From positions 2,953,001-3,017,000 of the forward strand of contig NZ_CP150277.1 of assembly GCF_037977385.1 (NCBI RefSeq): a DNA stretch of 64,000 nt, in the 5' to 3' direction. Positions 55,891 through 64,000 of this stretch are shown here, one piece after another. The notes below the pieces were generated by a model. That model was not told the DNA's origin, made no database searches, and saw nothing but the letters and a program-made list of their open reading frames with translations. Position 1 is the stretch's first letter. Each line of letters starts with the position of its first letter. The stretch comes from Terribacillus sp. FSL K6-0262. GTDB lineage: Bacteria; Bacillota; Bacilli; Bacillales; Amphibacillaceae. Position numbers and translations under genes: made by a program.

Positions 55891-56274
55891 ATGAAAGCAC
55901 AATGGTATATCATTCTAGCAGTCATTTTTGCAGTACTTATTGCAATATTCGCAGTTATCAACGTAGATAGTGTGCAGGTGGACTATTTATTCGGTACAGG
56001 TTCAGCTCCGCTGATCCTGATCATTCTGTTCTCCGTTTTGATGGGCGTCCTGATTACAGCATCTGTAGGAGGGTTGCGTGTGTTCAAGCTGACAAGGGAA
56101 GTACGCGCTTTACGCAAGGAGAATGATAAAAAGGCTGCAGAAATCACGGAACTGCAGGAAAAACGTGCAGAACAGGGGCATGAGAAGCCGGAACGGACAA
56201 CGACGAATATTTCCGATCCGACAACGAATACGTACCCTACTTCCGAAAGAATGAGAGATGAATACAGGCAATAA
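55891..56274 (+). CDS. yrvD: LapA-domain membrane protein (YrvD-like)
   Basis: 127 residues. Two membrane helices (YIILAVIFAVLIAIFAVINV and APLILIILFSVLMGVLITASVGG) forming the LapA/DUF1049 domain, then a charged coiled coil (about 65-95) and a Thr/Pro tail. GAAAGGAG before the ATG at 55891 sets the start. Position between secDF and recJ matches B. subtilis yrvD. Function unclear. Confidence 0.88.
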   Translation: MKAQWYIILAVIFAVLIAIFAVINVDSVQVDYLFGTGSAPLILIILFSVLMGVLITASVGGLRVFKLTREVRALRKENDKKAAEITELQEKRAEQGHEKPERTTTNISDPTTNTYPTSERMRDEYRQ

Positions 56275-56278
56275 TCGA

Positions 56279-56331
56279 TTGCCCCCTTGACCAGGCTCTA
56301 GTATAATGGCTTGGTTAGGGGGTCTTTTTTT
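56279..56331 (+). promoter_or_regulatory. recJ promoter embedded in a terminator hairpin
   Basis: The terminator arms CCCCCTTGACCAGGC (56282-56296) and GCTTGGTTAGGGGG (56309-56322) are followed by a T7 run. The promoter TTGCCC (56279-56284), 17-base spacer, TATAAT (56302-56307) lies inside it. The recJ ribosome site (TAGGGGG) is the end of the right arm. Confidence 0.7.
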
Positions 56332-58683
56332 ATGTTGAAAAGCAGAATGAGATGGAAGGATAATAGCAGCAGCCCTTCAGCTCACGCGCCGGCGGGCTTC
56401 GGTGTTTCCCCGCTTGTGGAGCAGCTGCTCATACAGCGCGGAATAACAACGGCAGAGGCTGCAAGACGGTTCCTTCATCCGTCTCTGGAGGACCTACATA
56501 GCCCGGAACGGTTACATGATATAGATGCTGCAGCTGAACGGATACATGCAGCTGTGGAGCAGAACGAAAAGATCCTGGTATTCGGAGATTATGATGCGGA
56601 CGGAGTTTCTTCCACGGTTGTCCTGCTGGAAGCATTGCGGGAACTGGGAGCCGACTGTGATTACTATATACCGAATCGGTTCACCGAAGGGTATGGGCCG
56701 AATGAAGCTGCATTTCGAGCTGCCAAGGACAATGGATACCATTTGATCGTGACTGTCGATACTGGTATCGCTGCACACCACGAAGCAGAGGTGGCAAAGC
56801 AGATCGGAATCGATCTTATCATCACCGATCACCATGAAGTGCAGGAAACAGTCCCGGATTGCTTGGCGGTTGTCCATCCCAAATGCTCTCCGGACTATCC
56901 TTTCCATGAACTGGCTGGGGTAGGCGTCGCTTTCAAACTGGCCCATCATTTGCTTGGTTATTTCCCGAAGCAGCTGCTTGATCTCGTCGTCATCGGTACG
57001 ATTGCTGATTTGGTTCCGCTGGTTGATGAAAACAGGGTCCTGGCTGCAGAGGGTTTGAAGGCGATCACATCGTCCGCGCGGCCGGGCATACGAGCGTTGA
57101 AGGACAGCTGCGGGCTGGACGGAGTAGTGACCGAGGAAGACATAGGCTTCAAAATAGGGCCTCGGATCAATGCTGTCGGCCGATTGCAAGATGCTGACCT
57201 TGCCGTCGAGCTGCTTCTGGCCGCTTCGTACGAAGAAGCTATGGAGATGGCGGAAGAGATTCAGTCACTGAACACGGAACGGCAGAATATCGTTGCCAAA
57301 ATTGCAAAAGAAGCGGAAGCGATGGTCATGGAACAGCCGGAAGAAGAAAGCAGCCATGTCATCGTGGTGGCGAAGGAAGGCTGGAATGAAGGTGTCCTGG
57401 GAATTGTGGCCTCTAAACTGGTGAGGACATTTGACCGGCCGGCAATCGTGCTGGCCATCCACCCGGAAAAAGGCACCGCAAAAGGCTCGGCCCGGAGCAT
57501 TGACGCCTTTGATCTATTCCACCATTGTATGCAGGTACGCGATCATTTCTTGGCCTTTGGCGGACATGCACAGGCAGCCGGCATGACATTGGAGCTGGAA
57601 CAGGTGGACACGCTCCGGCGGGCATTGAATCGAATGGCGGCAGAAAGCCTTACGGAGGAAGATTTCAAACAAACGCTGGCCATCGACTTGTCGCTGCGTG
57701 TCGGTGATGTATCGATCGACTTGATACGCGACATCGCCCAGCTATCACCATTTGGAATGCAAAATCCGAAGCCGCTCGTCAAACTTACCGCCCCGATGCG
57801 GGAAGTGAAGCTCATCGGAGCGAATAAAAATCATCTGAAATTCGTTTTTGCCGAGGACGCTGTGCAGTTGGACGGTGTATGCTTCGGGCAGGGGGATCTT
57901 TATCCGTTCCTGACACCGATGGATGAAATGGAAGCTGTCGGGGAGCTATCGATCAATGAATGGAATGGCAGACAAAAGCCTCAGATACTGATTGAAGATG
58001 TGGCGATCCGCGGATGGCAGCTGCTTGATCACAGAGGAAGCAAGCAGCTGCAGAAAGGGATCCGCATCAAGGAAGAAGAAGAGGAAGAGGCGGCTGTTGT
58101 ACGTTTCCGGCCGGATACGGAGCTCGGCTGGCTGTCCGACCGGATTCGTATCCTAGATTATGAAACAGAAGGGCTGACAAATGCAGCTGGCAATATAAAG
58201 GCAGTCATATTGGCGGATCTTCCCAGGCGCTTGGAGGATATATCTTTTGTCCTCAGGAATCTGCAGCCGGATTTGATTTATGCCTGTTATGATGTGAAGG
58301 AGAATGCCTATCTGCAAGGATTTCCGGATCGTGAGCAATTCAAGCTGTTCTACGCGATTCTGTTGAAGCAAAAGACGATTGGCTGCCAGCAGCTCGAGGA
58401 ATATTTGAAAAACAGCCGGGGCTGGAGTCCGGAAAGGACGAAGTTCATTTCCAGCGTGTTTTTTGAGCTCGAATTTGTTAAAATAGATAAGGATCAAATT
58501 TCAATCAACCCAAATCCTTCCAAACGCGATTTGGCTGACTCCAAAGTCTACCAGGGATTGCGGGAAGCGATGGAAGTGGAGAAGATCTTATATTATTCCA
58601 GTTATAAGGAATTGAAAGCATGGCTGGAACGCGTACTGGAACGCGGGGAAGTTATCGAGGAGGAAGCAGTAAATGGATTATAA
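56332..58683 (+). CDS. recJ: single-strand DNA exonuclease RecJ
   Basis: 783 residues. DHH-phosphoesterase motifs: [20 protein letters not shown] (about 77-96), [10 protein letters not shown] and [14 protein letters not shown]1 block [13 protein letters not shown]; an OB domain and the Firmicute C-terminal extension. 5'-3' exonuclease in repair and recombination. The ATG at 56332 is 9 bases after AGGGGG. It overlaps apt. Confidence 0.97.
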   Translation: MLKSRMRWKDNSSSPSAHAPAGFGVSPLVEQLLIQRGITTAEAARRFLHPSLEDLHSPERLHDIDAAAERIHAAVEQNEKILVFGDYDADGVSSTVVLLEALRELGADCDYYIPNRFTEGYGPNEAAFRAAKDNGYHLIVTVDTGIAAHHEAEVAKQIGIDLIITDHHEVQETVPDCLAVVHPKCSPDYPFHELAGVGVAFKLAHHLLGYFPKQLLDLVVIGTIADLVPLVDENRVLAAEGLKAITSSARPGIRALKDSCGLDGVVTEEDIGFKIGPRINAVGRLQDADLAVELLLAASYEEAMEMAEEIQSLNTERQNIVAKIAKEAEAMVMEQPEEESSHVIVVAKEGWNEGVLGIVASKLVRTFDRPAIVLAIHPEKGTAKGSARSIDAFDLFHHCMQVRDHFLAFGGHAQAAGMTLELEQVDTLRRALNRMAAESLTEEDFKQTLAIDLSLRVGDVSIDLIRDIAQLSPFGMQNPKPLVKLTAPMREVKLIGANKNHLKFVFAEDAVQLDGVCFGQGDLYPFLTPMDEMEAVGELSINEWNGRQKPQILIEDVAIRGWQLLDHRGSKQLQKGIRIKEEEEEEAAVVRFRPDTELGWLSDRIRILDYETEGLTNAAGNIKAVILADLPRRLEDISFVLRNLQPDLIYACYDVKENAYLQGFPDREQFKLFYAILLKQKTIGCQQLEEYLKNSRGWSPERTKFISSVFFELEFVKIDKDQISINPNPSKRDLADSKVYQGLREAMEVEKILYYSSYKELKAWLERVLERGEVIEEEAVNGL

Positions 58684-59188
58684 ACAATATATAACAGTCG
58701 TTGAGGACTGGCCGAAACCAGGGATCAAATTCAAGGATATCACTACCTTGATGGATAATGGCCCGGCTTATAAATCAGCGGTGAATGAAATCGTGGAATT
58801 CGCTAAAGATAAGAATGTGGACCTGATTGTTGGTCCGGAAGCCCGCGGTTTCATCGTCGGCTGCCCGGTATCATATGCGCTGGACATCGGTTTTGCCCCT
58901 GTCCGCAAAGAAGGGAAGCTTCCTCGTGAAGTAATCAAGGTGGCTTACGGACTTGAATACGGCGAGAATGTGCTGACGATCCATAAAGATGCAATCAAAC
59001 CGGGACAGCGTGTCCTTATCACGGATGACCTGCTCGCAACAGGCGGTACGATCGAAGCGACAATCAAGCTTGTTGAACAGCTGGGCGGTATCGTGGTCGG
59101 TTGCGCGTTCTTTGTTGAACTTGCATATCTTGACGGCAGAGAAAAGCTGGATGGCTATGAAGTGCTGACACTTACAAGCTACGAATAA
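58673..59188 (+). CDS. apt: adenine phosphoribosyltransferase
   Basis: 171 residues. It converts adenine and PRPP to AMP. The PRPP motif [16 protein letters not shown] and the start [23 protein letters not shown] are diagnostic. Overlaps recJ by 11 bases; GAGGAGG is the ribosome site. A strong terminator follows. Confidence 0.98.
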   Translation: MDYKQYITVVEDWPKPGIKFKDITTLMDNGPAYKSAVNEIVEFAKDKNVDLIVGPEARGFIVGCPVSYALDIGFAPVRKEGKLPREVIKVAYGLEYGENVLTIHKDAIKPGQRVLITDDLLATGGTIEATIKLVEQLGGIVVGCAFFVELAYLDGREKLDGYEVLTLTSYE

Positions 59189-59203
59189 TATCGGACGGAA
59201 ATC

Positions 59204-59231
59204 AGAGTGCCTCAATTGAGGCACTCTTTGT
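59204..59231 (+). terminator. apt terminator
   Basis: AGAGTGCCTC-AATT-GAGGCACTCT followed by TTGTTT. Confidence 0.9.
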
Positions 59232-59354
59232 TTCATTTTAATTACAGATACTTGTCGAATAGATTGGATATTTGTTAAGCTAATAAAAATAACATGTGAC
59301 AGTTCAGAACCCTCGTCGCTTTTGCAGACGATGAGAAGGAGTTTAGCTAAAGAG

Positions 59355-61571
59355 ATGCCAAAGGAAAAAGTTCTAACGGCCGAAGAGGTCATTCAAGAAG
59401 CAGCCCGCTATCTATCGGACGAGCATGTTGCTTTTATCCGGAAAGCTTATGAGTTCGCCGAAAAAGCGCATGAAGGGCAATTCCGCCGATCTGGTGAAGC
59501 CTACATCATCCATCCTGTGCAGGTAGCTGGGATCCTTGTCCACTTGGAACTCGATGCGGAGACGATTGCAGGCGGCTTCCTGCACGATGTGGTGGAGGAT
59601 ACACCTGTTACGGTCGAGGAATTGGAAGAGGCCTTCAATGCCGAAGTCGCGATGCTTGTAGATGGGGTGTCCAAGCTCGGTAAAATCAAATATAAATCAA
59701 AACAGGCCCAGCAGGCCGAAAATCACCGGAAAATGTTCGTTGCAATGGCGAAGGACATCCGGGTCATCCTGATCAAGCTGGCTGACCGTCTGCATAATAT
59801 GCGTACGCTGAAACATCTTTCCCCGGAGAAGCAGCGCCGGATTTCCAATGAAACACTTGAAATCTTCGCGCCGCTTGCCCACAGACTCGGAATCAGTACA
59901 ATCAAATGGGAACTCGAAGATACAGCACTCCGTTATATGAATCCGCAGCAGTACTACCGGATCGTCCACTTGATGAAGCAAAAGCGTGAAGAACGGGAAA
60001 GCTATATCGGTGACGTAATGGATCAAATCCGCAGCCAGCTCAGTGAAATCAATATCGAAGCGGATATATTCGGACGGCCGAAGCACTTATACAGTATTTA
60101 TCGCAAGATGGAACATCAGCATAAGCAGTTCAATGAAATTTATGATCTTCTTGCGGTGCGTGTCATCGTAAAAAGCATCAAGGACTGCTATGCCGTCCTG
60201 GGCGTCATTCATACCTGCTGGAAGCCTATGCCTGGCAGATTCAAGGATTATATTGCCATGCCGAAGCTCAATCTGTATCAATCCTTGCATACGACGGTCA
60301 TCGGACCGAAGGGTGATCCGCTTGAGGTGCAGATCCGGACCGAGGAGATGCATGAGATCGCCGAGTATGGAATCGCGGCTCATTGGGCATATAAAGAAGG
60401 CAAACAGCTCAGCGCAAACAGCCCAAAGAAATCTTTCGAGGAAAAATTGACTTGGTTCCGTGAAATCCTCGATTTCCAGAATGAATCCGAAAACGCAGAG
60501 GAATTCATGGAATCTCTGAAACTCGATTTGTTCAGCGATATGGTTTATGTTTTCACACCAAAAGGGGATGTCATCGAACTTCCATCTGGTTCCGTACCGA
60601 TTGATTTTGCTTATCGTGTTCATACCGAAGTAGGGAATCATACGGTAGGGGCGAAGATAAACGGTAAAATGGAGCCGCTGGAGTATAAACTGAAGAATGG
60701 CGATATCGTGGAAATGATGACGTCGAAGCATTCCTATGGACCTTCCCAGGACTGGATCAAGCTGGCACAGACTACCCATGCCAGGAATAAAATCAAGCAG
60801 TTCTTCAAGAAACAGCGCCGGGAAGAGAATGTTGCCAAGGGTAAGGAGCTTGTGGAAGAGGAAGTGAAACAGTCCGGCTTCGATCCGAAACTCGTGTTCA
60901 CACCGGAAAATCTTCGCAAGGCTGTCGAGAAATTCAATTTTACTTCCGAAGAAGATATGTATGCGGCTGTCGGTTATCAAGGGATCACGGCTGCACAGAT
61001 CACAACCAGGCTGACGGAAAGCCTGCGACGTCAGCATGAAAAAGAAGAAGCGATGGAAAAGACGATCGAAACGGCGAAGATGGCGAATGCGTCCAAGTTC
61101 GCTGCCACCAGCCGCAAACGGGATTCTGGTGTACGCGTCGAGGGCGTGGATAATATGCTCGTTCGGCTTTCGAAATGCTGCAATCCAGTGCCGGGGGATG
61201 AAATTGTCGGTTACATCACCAAAGGAAGAGGCGTTTCCGTCCATCGCACCGACTGTCCGAATATGCAGACGGAGGAAGCCCAGACCCGTAAGCTGCATGT
61301 GGACTGGGAGAACAGTGCGACAAGCGCCAAGCAGTACCATGTCGATTTGGAAATCACTGCCTTTGACAGACACGGCTTGATGAATGAAGTACTGCAGGCA
61401 GTTAATGAAACACGTACACAGATCACCGCTGTCGATGGCAAGTCGGATAGAAATAAGCTGGCGACGATCCATCTGACAATCTTGATCCACAATATCGGTC
61501 ATCTTCGCAAGATCGTAGAACGGATCAAACAAATCAAGGATATTTATACTGTCACTAGAAAGCTGCAATAG
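59355..61571 (+). CDS. relA: bifunctional (p)ppGpp synthetase/hydrolase RelA
   Basis: 738 residues. HD hydrolase domain (about 50-155; [14 protein letters not shown]), synthetase domain (about 240-350; [29 protein letters not shown]), TGS domain ([20 protein letters not shown]), zinc-finger/ridge region with [20 protein letters not shown], and a C-terminal ACT domain. The ATG at 59355 aligns with family starts ([11 protein letters not shown]); AAGGAG lies 13 bases upstream, slightly long. Central enzyme of the stringent response. Confidence 0.97.
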   Translation: MPKEKVLTAEEVIQEAARYLSDEHVAFIRKAYEFAEKAHEGQFRRSGEAYIIHPVQVAGILVHLELDAETIAGGFLHDVVEDTPVTVEELEEAFNAEVAMLVDGVSKLGKIKYKSKQAQQAENHRKMFVAMAKDIRVILIKLADRLHNMRTLKHLSPEKQRRISNETLEIFAPLAHRLGISTIKWELEDTALRYMNPQQYYRIVHLMKQKREERESYIGDVMDQIRSQLSEINIEADIFGRPKHLYSIYRKMEHQHKQFNEIYDLLAVRVIVKSIKDCYAVLGVIHTCWKPMPGRFKDYIAMPKLNLYQSLHTTVIGPKGDPLEVQIRTEEMHEIAEYGIAAHWAYKEGKQLSANSPKKSFEEKLTWFREILDFQNESENAEEFMESLKLDLFSDMVYVFTPKGDVIELPSGSVPIDFAYRVHTEVGNHTVGAKINGKMEPLEYKLKNGDIVEMMTSKHSYGPSQDWIKLAQTTHARNKIKQFFKKQRREENVAKGKELVEEEVKQSGFDPKLVFTPENLRKAVEKFNFTSEEDMYAAVGYQGITAAQITTRLTESLRRQHEKEEAMEKTIETAKMANASKFAATSRKRDSGVRVEGVDNMLVRLSKCCNPVPGDEIVGYITKGRGVSVHRTDCPNMQTEEAQTRKLHVDWENSATSAKQYHVDLEITAFDRHGLMNEVLQAVNETRTQITAVDGKSDRNKLATIHLTILIHNIGHLRKIVERIKQIKDIYTVTRKLQ

Positions 61572-61587
61572 AAATGAGGCCTTTGAG

Positions 61588-62049
61588 ATGAAAGTAGTAG
61601 CCCAGCTTGCCAAAGAAGCTTCCGTCACTGTCCGGGAAGAGGTCATCGGGAAAATCGGCAAAGGATTCATGCTGCTTGTCGGTATCACGCACGGCGATAC
61701 CGAGGCAGATCTTGATTATATTGTGAATAAGCTGATACATCTTCGTGTATTCGAAGATGCAGACGGCAAAATGAATGAATCTCTCTTGCAAACCGGAGGG
61801 GAGATTCTGTCCATTTCGCAGTTCACTCTATATGCGGACACGCGGAAGGGACGCCGGCCAAGTTTTACAGATGCGGCTAAACCTGATGCCGCCAAAAAGC
61901 TCTATGAAAGATTCAATCAGAAGCTCAGGGAGGCTGGCATCCATGTGGAAACCGGGGAATTCGGTGCTCATATGGATGTACAGCTCATCAATGAAGGACC
62001 GGTTACCATCATTTTGGATAGTTCGGATCGACCAAACAAGGAAGCGTGA
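61588..62049 (+). CDS. dtd: D-aminoacyl-tRNA deacylase
   Basis: 153 residues. The two cross-subunit motifs [18 protein letters not shown] (about 71-88) and [11 protein letters not shown] (about 131-141) are intact. It removes D-amino acids from tRNA. It follows relA after 16 bases as in B. subtilis. Confidence 0.97.
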   Translation: MKVVAQLAKEASVTVREEVIGKIGKGFMLLVGITHGDTEADLDYIVNKLIHLRVFEDADGKMNESLLQTGGEILSISQFTLYADTRKGRRPSFTDAAKPDAAKKLYERFNQKLREAGIHVETGEFGAHMDVQLINEGPVTIILDSSDRPNKEA

Positions 62050-62123
62050 AGCTTTCTTGTTGTTTAGAAATCGTGCGGAATGTGAATACTAGTTGAGAAA
62101 AAACAACAAAAGGTGTGATCGGC

Positions 62124-62294
62124 TTGCGAGGCAGTGACGCACAGCAGCATGTTTTCGCAGCATCCCGGCTGGATGCAATCCGGCTCAGGGGTGAACCTGC
62201 TTCCCTTGAGGAAGACTTGCTGATACCGCATATGGGTGAATTGCCAGAAGGCACGGAACGAAAAAAATTACAAGAACGGCTAAAACAATCTTGA
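62124..62294 (+). CDS. small protein between dtd and hisS (YrzK-like)
   Basis: 56 residues starting at TTG with AAAAGGTG at a spacing of 8. The sequence is charged and helical (RGSDAQQHVFAASRLDAIRL, then LEEDLLIPHMGELPEGTER). The hisS promoter -35 box overlaps its end. B. subtilis has a small gene of similar place (yrzK), but similarity was not tested. Function unknown. Confidence 0.55.
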   Translation: MRGSDAQQHVFAASRLDAIRLRGEPASLEEDLLIPHMGELPEGTERKKLQERLKQS

Positions 62295-62320
62295 CAATCT
62301 TTCTTACAAACAGGTACTAT
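62291..62320 (+). promoter_or_regulatory. promoter of the hisS-aspS leader
   Basis: TTGACA (62291-62296), 18-base spacer, TACTAT (62315-62320). Confidence 0.7.
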
Positions 62321-62326
62321 TATTAC

Positions 62327-62582
62327 AATCTAAAGAAACCGGAAATCCATCGAGGGAAAGAGTAAGTCGAAATCACTGTGGACAGAGACCAGGCGTCCTA
62401 GGCTGCAAGCGCCCGGCACAGCTTCGAACTGAAAGACATTCCTTAGGAGCACTGTCGAACAATGCAGTAGGCAGTGACGTAGCAGGCGTTAACTGACCAA
62501 GGTGGGGTACAGGGCTGTATCCAACTAGGGTGGCAACGCGGGAAGAACTCCCGTCCCTTGAATGAAGGGACGGGGGTTCTTT
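62327..62582 (+). promoter_or_regulatory. T-box leader of hisS-aspS, overlapping Asp/His specifiers
   Basis: Stem I base GGGAA pairs with TTCCT; the specifier loop reads GAAA-GAC-AT, giving GAC (Asp, 62435-62437) overlapping CAT (His, 62437-62439). The T-box sequence AGGGTGGCAACGCGGG is at about 62527-62542. Terminator AACTCCCGTCCCTT / AAGGGACGGGGGTT at 62546-62559/62565-62578. The operon encodes both HisRS and AspRS. Confidence 0.9.
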
Positions 62583-62635
62583 GTCGTTATTTTTAGGAAT
62601 CCGGGGATTGGGTCATTAGTCGAGGAGGTTATGAA

Positions 62636-63928
62636 ATGGAGATGAAAGCGCCAAGAGGTACGCAGGATATTTTGCCTGGTACATCTGAAAAATGGCAGTA
62701 TGCCGAACAAGTCCTGACGGATCTGGCAAGCAGATTCAACTACAAGGAAATAAGGGTGCCGATTTTTGAACATACAGAGTTGTTCCTTCGCGGTGTGGGG
62801 GAAACAACGGATATCGTGCAGAAGGAAATGTACACATTCAAGGATAAAGGGGACCGCAGCCTGACGCTGAGACCGGAAGGAACGGCGTCCGTCGTTCGCG
62901 CTTATGTACAGAATAAGCTGTATGGTCTGCCTGAGCAGCCGACGAAGCTGTTTTATCATGGGCCAATGTTCCGTTATGAACGGCCGCAGCAGGGACGGAT
63001 GCGTCAATTCGTTCAATTCGGTGTCGAAGCGCTGGGGAGTGAGGATCCGGCGATCGATGCGGAAGTGATCAGCCTGGCGATGAGTGGTTACCAGCAGCTT
63101 GGCTTGAAGTCCTTGAAACTTATCATCAATACGCTTGGAGATAAAGAAAGCCGTGATGCACATCGCACAGCTTTGATCGATCATTTCACACCTGTCAAAG
63201 AAGAACTATGCAGCGACTGCCAGACCCGTCTGGAAAAGAATCCGCTGCGTATACTCGATTGTAAAAAAGACCGTGAGCACCCGAAAGTGAAAAGTGCACC
63301 ATCCATACATGATTATCTTAACGAAGGATCCAGAGCGTACTTTGACGCTGTAAAAGAAAACCTGGATGCGATCGGAATCGCTTATGAGGTTGATCCGAAT
63401 CTGGTAAGGGGCTTGGATTACTACAACCATACAGCATTCGAAATCATGAGTGACGCAGAAGGTTTCGGTGCCCTGACAACACTTACTGGCGGCGGCCGTT
63501 ATAACGGGCTTGTCGAAGAAGTCGGGGGCCCATCGACTCCAGGTATCGGTTTTGCACTGAGTATCGAGCGTCTGTTATTTGCCCTTGAAGCAGAAGGTGT
63601 GGAACTTCCTGTCAAAACGGGAACAGACGTGTATGTCGTGGCACTTGGGGAAGAAGCTGTCCAAAAAGAAGCGGTGAGACTGACCTATCAGCTGCGCTTG
63701 GCGGGCGTGACCGCGGATAAAGATTATTTAGGCAAGAAAATGAAGGGCCAATTCAAAGCTGCTGATCGGCAGCAAGCAAAATTTGTTGTCGTACTCGGTG
63801 AAGACGAGCTGCAAAAAGGTGTCATTTCCTTGCGTAATATGCAGGATGGACAGCAAACCGAGGTGGCAATCACCGAAGCTGTCGATGCGATCAAAGAACA
63901 GTTGGATGGAGGAAAAGCAGATGAGTGA
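62636..63928 (+). CDS. hisS: histidyl-tRNA synthetase
   Basis: 430 residues, class II. Motif 1 region ([24 protein letters not shown]), motif 2 with [21 protein letters not shown], the His-specific blocks [14 protein letters not shown] and [16 protein letters not shown], motif 3 [12 protein letters not shown] and an anticodon-binding C-terminus. AGGAGG at a spacing of 7. Overlaps aspS by eight bases. Confidence 0.98.
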   Translation: MEMKAPRGTQDILPGTSEKWQYAEQVLTDLASRFNYKEIRVPIFEHTELFLRGVGETTDIVQKEMYTFKDKGDRSLTLRPEGTASVVRAYVQNKLYGLPEQPTKLFYHGPMFRYERPQQGRMRQFVQFGVEALGSEDPAIDAEVISLAMSGYQQLGLKSLKLIINTLGDKESRDAHRTALIDHFTPVKEELCSDCQTRLEKNPLRILDCKKDREHPKVKSAPSIHDYLNEGSRAYFDAVKENLDAIGIAYEVDPNLVRGLDYYNHTAFEIMSDAEGFGALTTLTGGGRYNGLVEEVGGPSTPGIGFALSIERLLFALEAEGVELPVKTGTDVYVVALGEEAVQKEAVRLTYQLRLAGVTADKDYLGKKMKGQFKAADRQQAKFVVVLGEDELQKGVISLRNMQDGQQTEVAITEAVDAIKEQLDGGKADE

Positions 63929-64000
63929 AAGACAAAAGGCAGGTCTGCTGCGAACGAGTCATGCAGGCGAGACGGTGACTATCAAAGGATGGGTGCAGAA
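63921..64000 (+). CDS. aspS: aspartyl-tRNA synthetase, 5' end only
   Basis: The first 26 codons (start [20 protein letters not shown], then IKGWVQ) fit the N-terminal OB-fold of AspRS. The gene overlaps the end of hisS, as in the hisS-aspS operon of Bacilli, and runs off the window. Confidence 0.92.
   Translation, partial: MSERQKAGLLRTSHAGETVTIKGWVQ

Noticed and set aside
60087..61688. 533-codon minus-strand open frame opposite relA
   Set aside because: It mirrors the relA coding sequence, lacks a ribosome site and matches no family.

Overview
The window is a piece of chromosome from a spore-forming, low-to-moderate GC member of the Bacillaceae. The gene order is the backbone known from Bacillus subtilis between ysxE/valS and hisS/aspS: folC, comC, spoIIB, radC, mreBCD, minCD, spoIVFA-FB, rplU-ysxB-rpmA, spo0B-obg-pheB-pheA, safA, bofC, ruvAB, queA-tgt-yajC, spoVB, comN, secDF, yrvD, recJ-apt-relA-dtd-hisS-aspS. 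Sporulation genes (spoIIB, spoIVFA/FB, spo0B, safA, bofC, spoVB) and a competence prepilin peptidase place it firmly in Bacilli. The species cannot be fixed from sequence alone; a halotolerant relative outside the B. subtilis group is a guess.

Region 1 (1-3.6 kb): the end of a probable ysxE, a small membrane protein, and valS behind a valine T-box (specifier GTC). Region 2 (3.6-24.5 kb) is an accessory block of about 21 kb between valS and folC, which are adjacent in B. subtilis. It holds a GNAT, an ABM monooxygenase, a frameshifted GNAT pseudogene and other gene debris, and an MBL hydrolase divergent from an Lrp-type regulator with a palindrome between them. A CarD-like regulator follows. 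Next come three consecutive tyrosine T-box leaders, with an IS200-type element between the first and second, ahead of an amino-acid permease. After an AraC/EamA pair and an aldo-keto reductase lies a catabolic cluster (RpiR regulator, RraA-type aldolase, 6PGDH-like dehydrogenase, TRAP-like permease, small membrane protein) with two cre-like sites. The block ends with an ECF-like sigma factor plus ClpP paralogue, a mini phospholipase-A2-like protein, an ABC ATPase, and a tight operon of two RimK-like ATP-grasp ligases and a 2H phosphoesterase.

Region 3 (24.5-45.8 kb) is the cell-shape, division and sporulation backbone. It has extra genes compared with B. subtilis: a GAF-GGEEF protein and a YceI protein between folC and comC, a TRIC-like channel after minD, and an RNase E/G homologue without the zinc-link cysteines before the L21 leader. 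maf is not between spoIIB and radC, and the nad genes are not between pheA and safA. Region 4 (45.9-64 kb) is housekeeping: DNA repair, queuosine, protein export, stringent response, and hisS-aspS behind a T-box with overlapping Asp/His codons.

Most attractive for follow-up are the triple Tyr T-box/IS200 leader, the sigma-ClpP pair, the twin ATP-grasp/2H operon, the RpiR-RraA-dehydrogenase-TRAP cluster, and the recJ promoter buried in a terminator hairpin.
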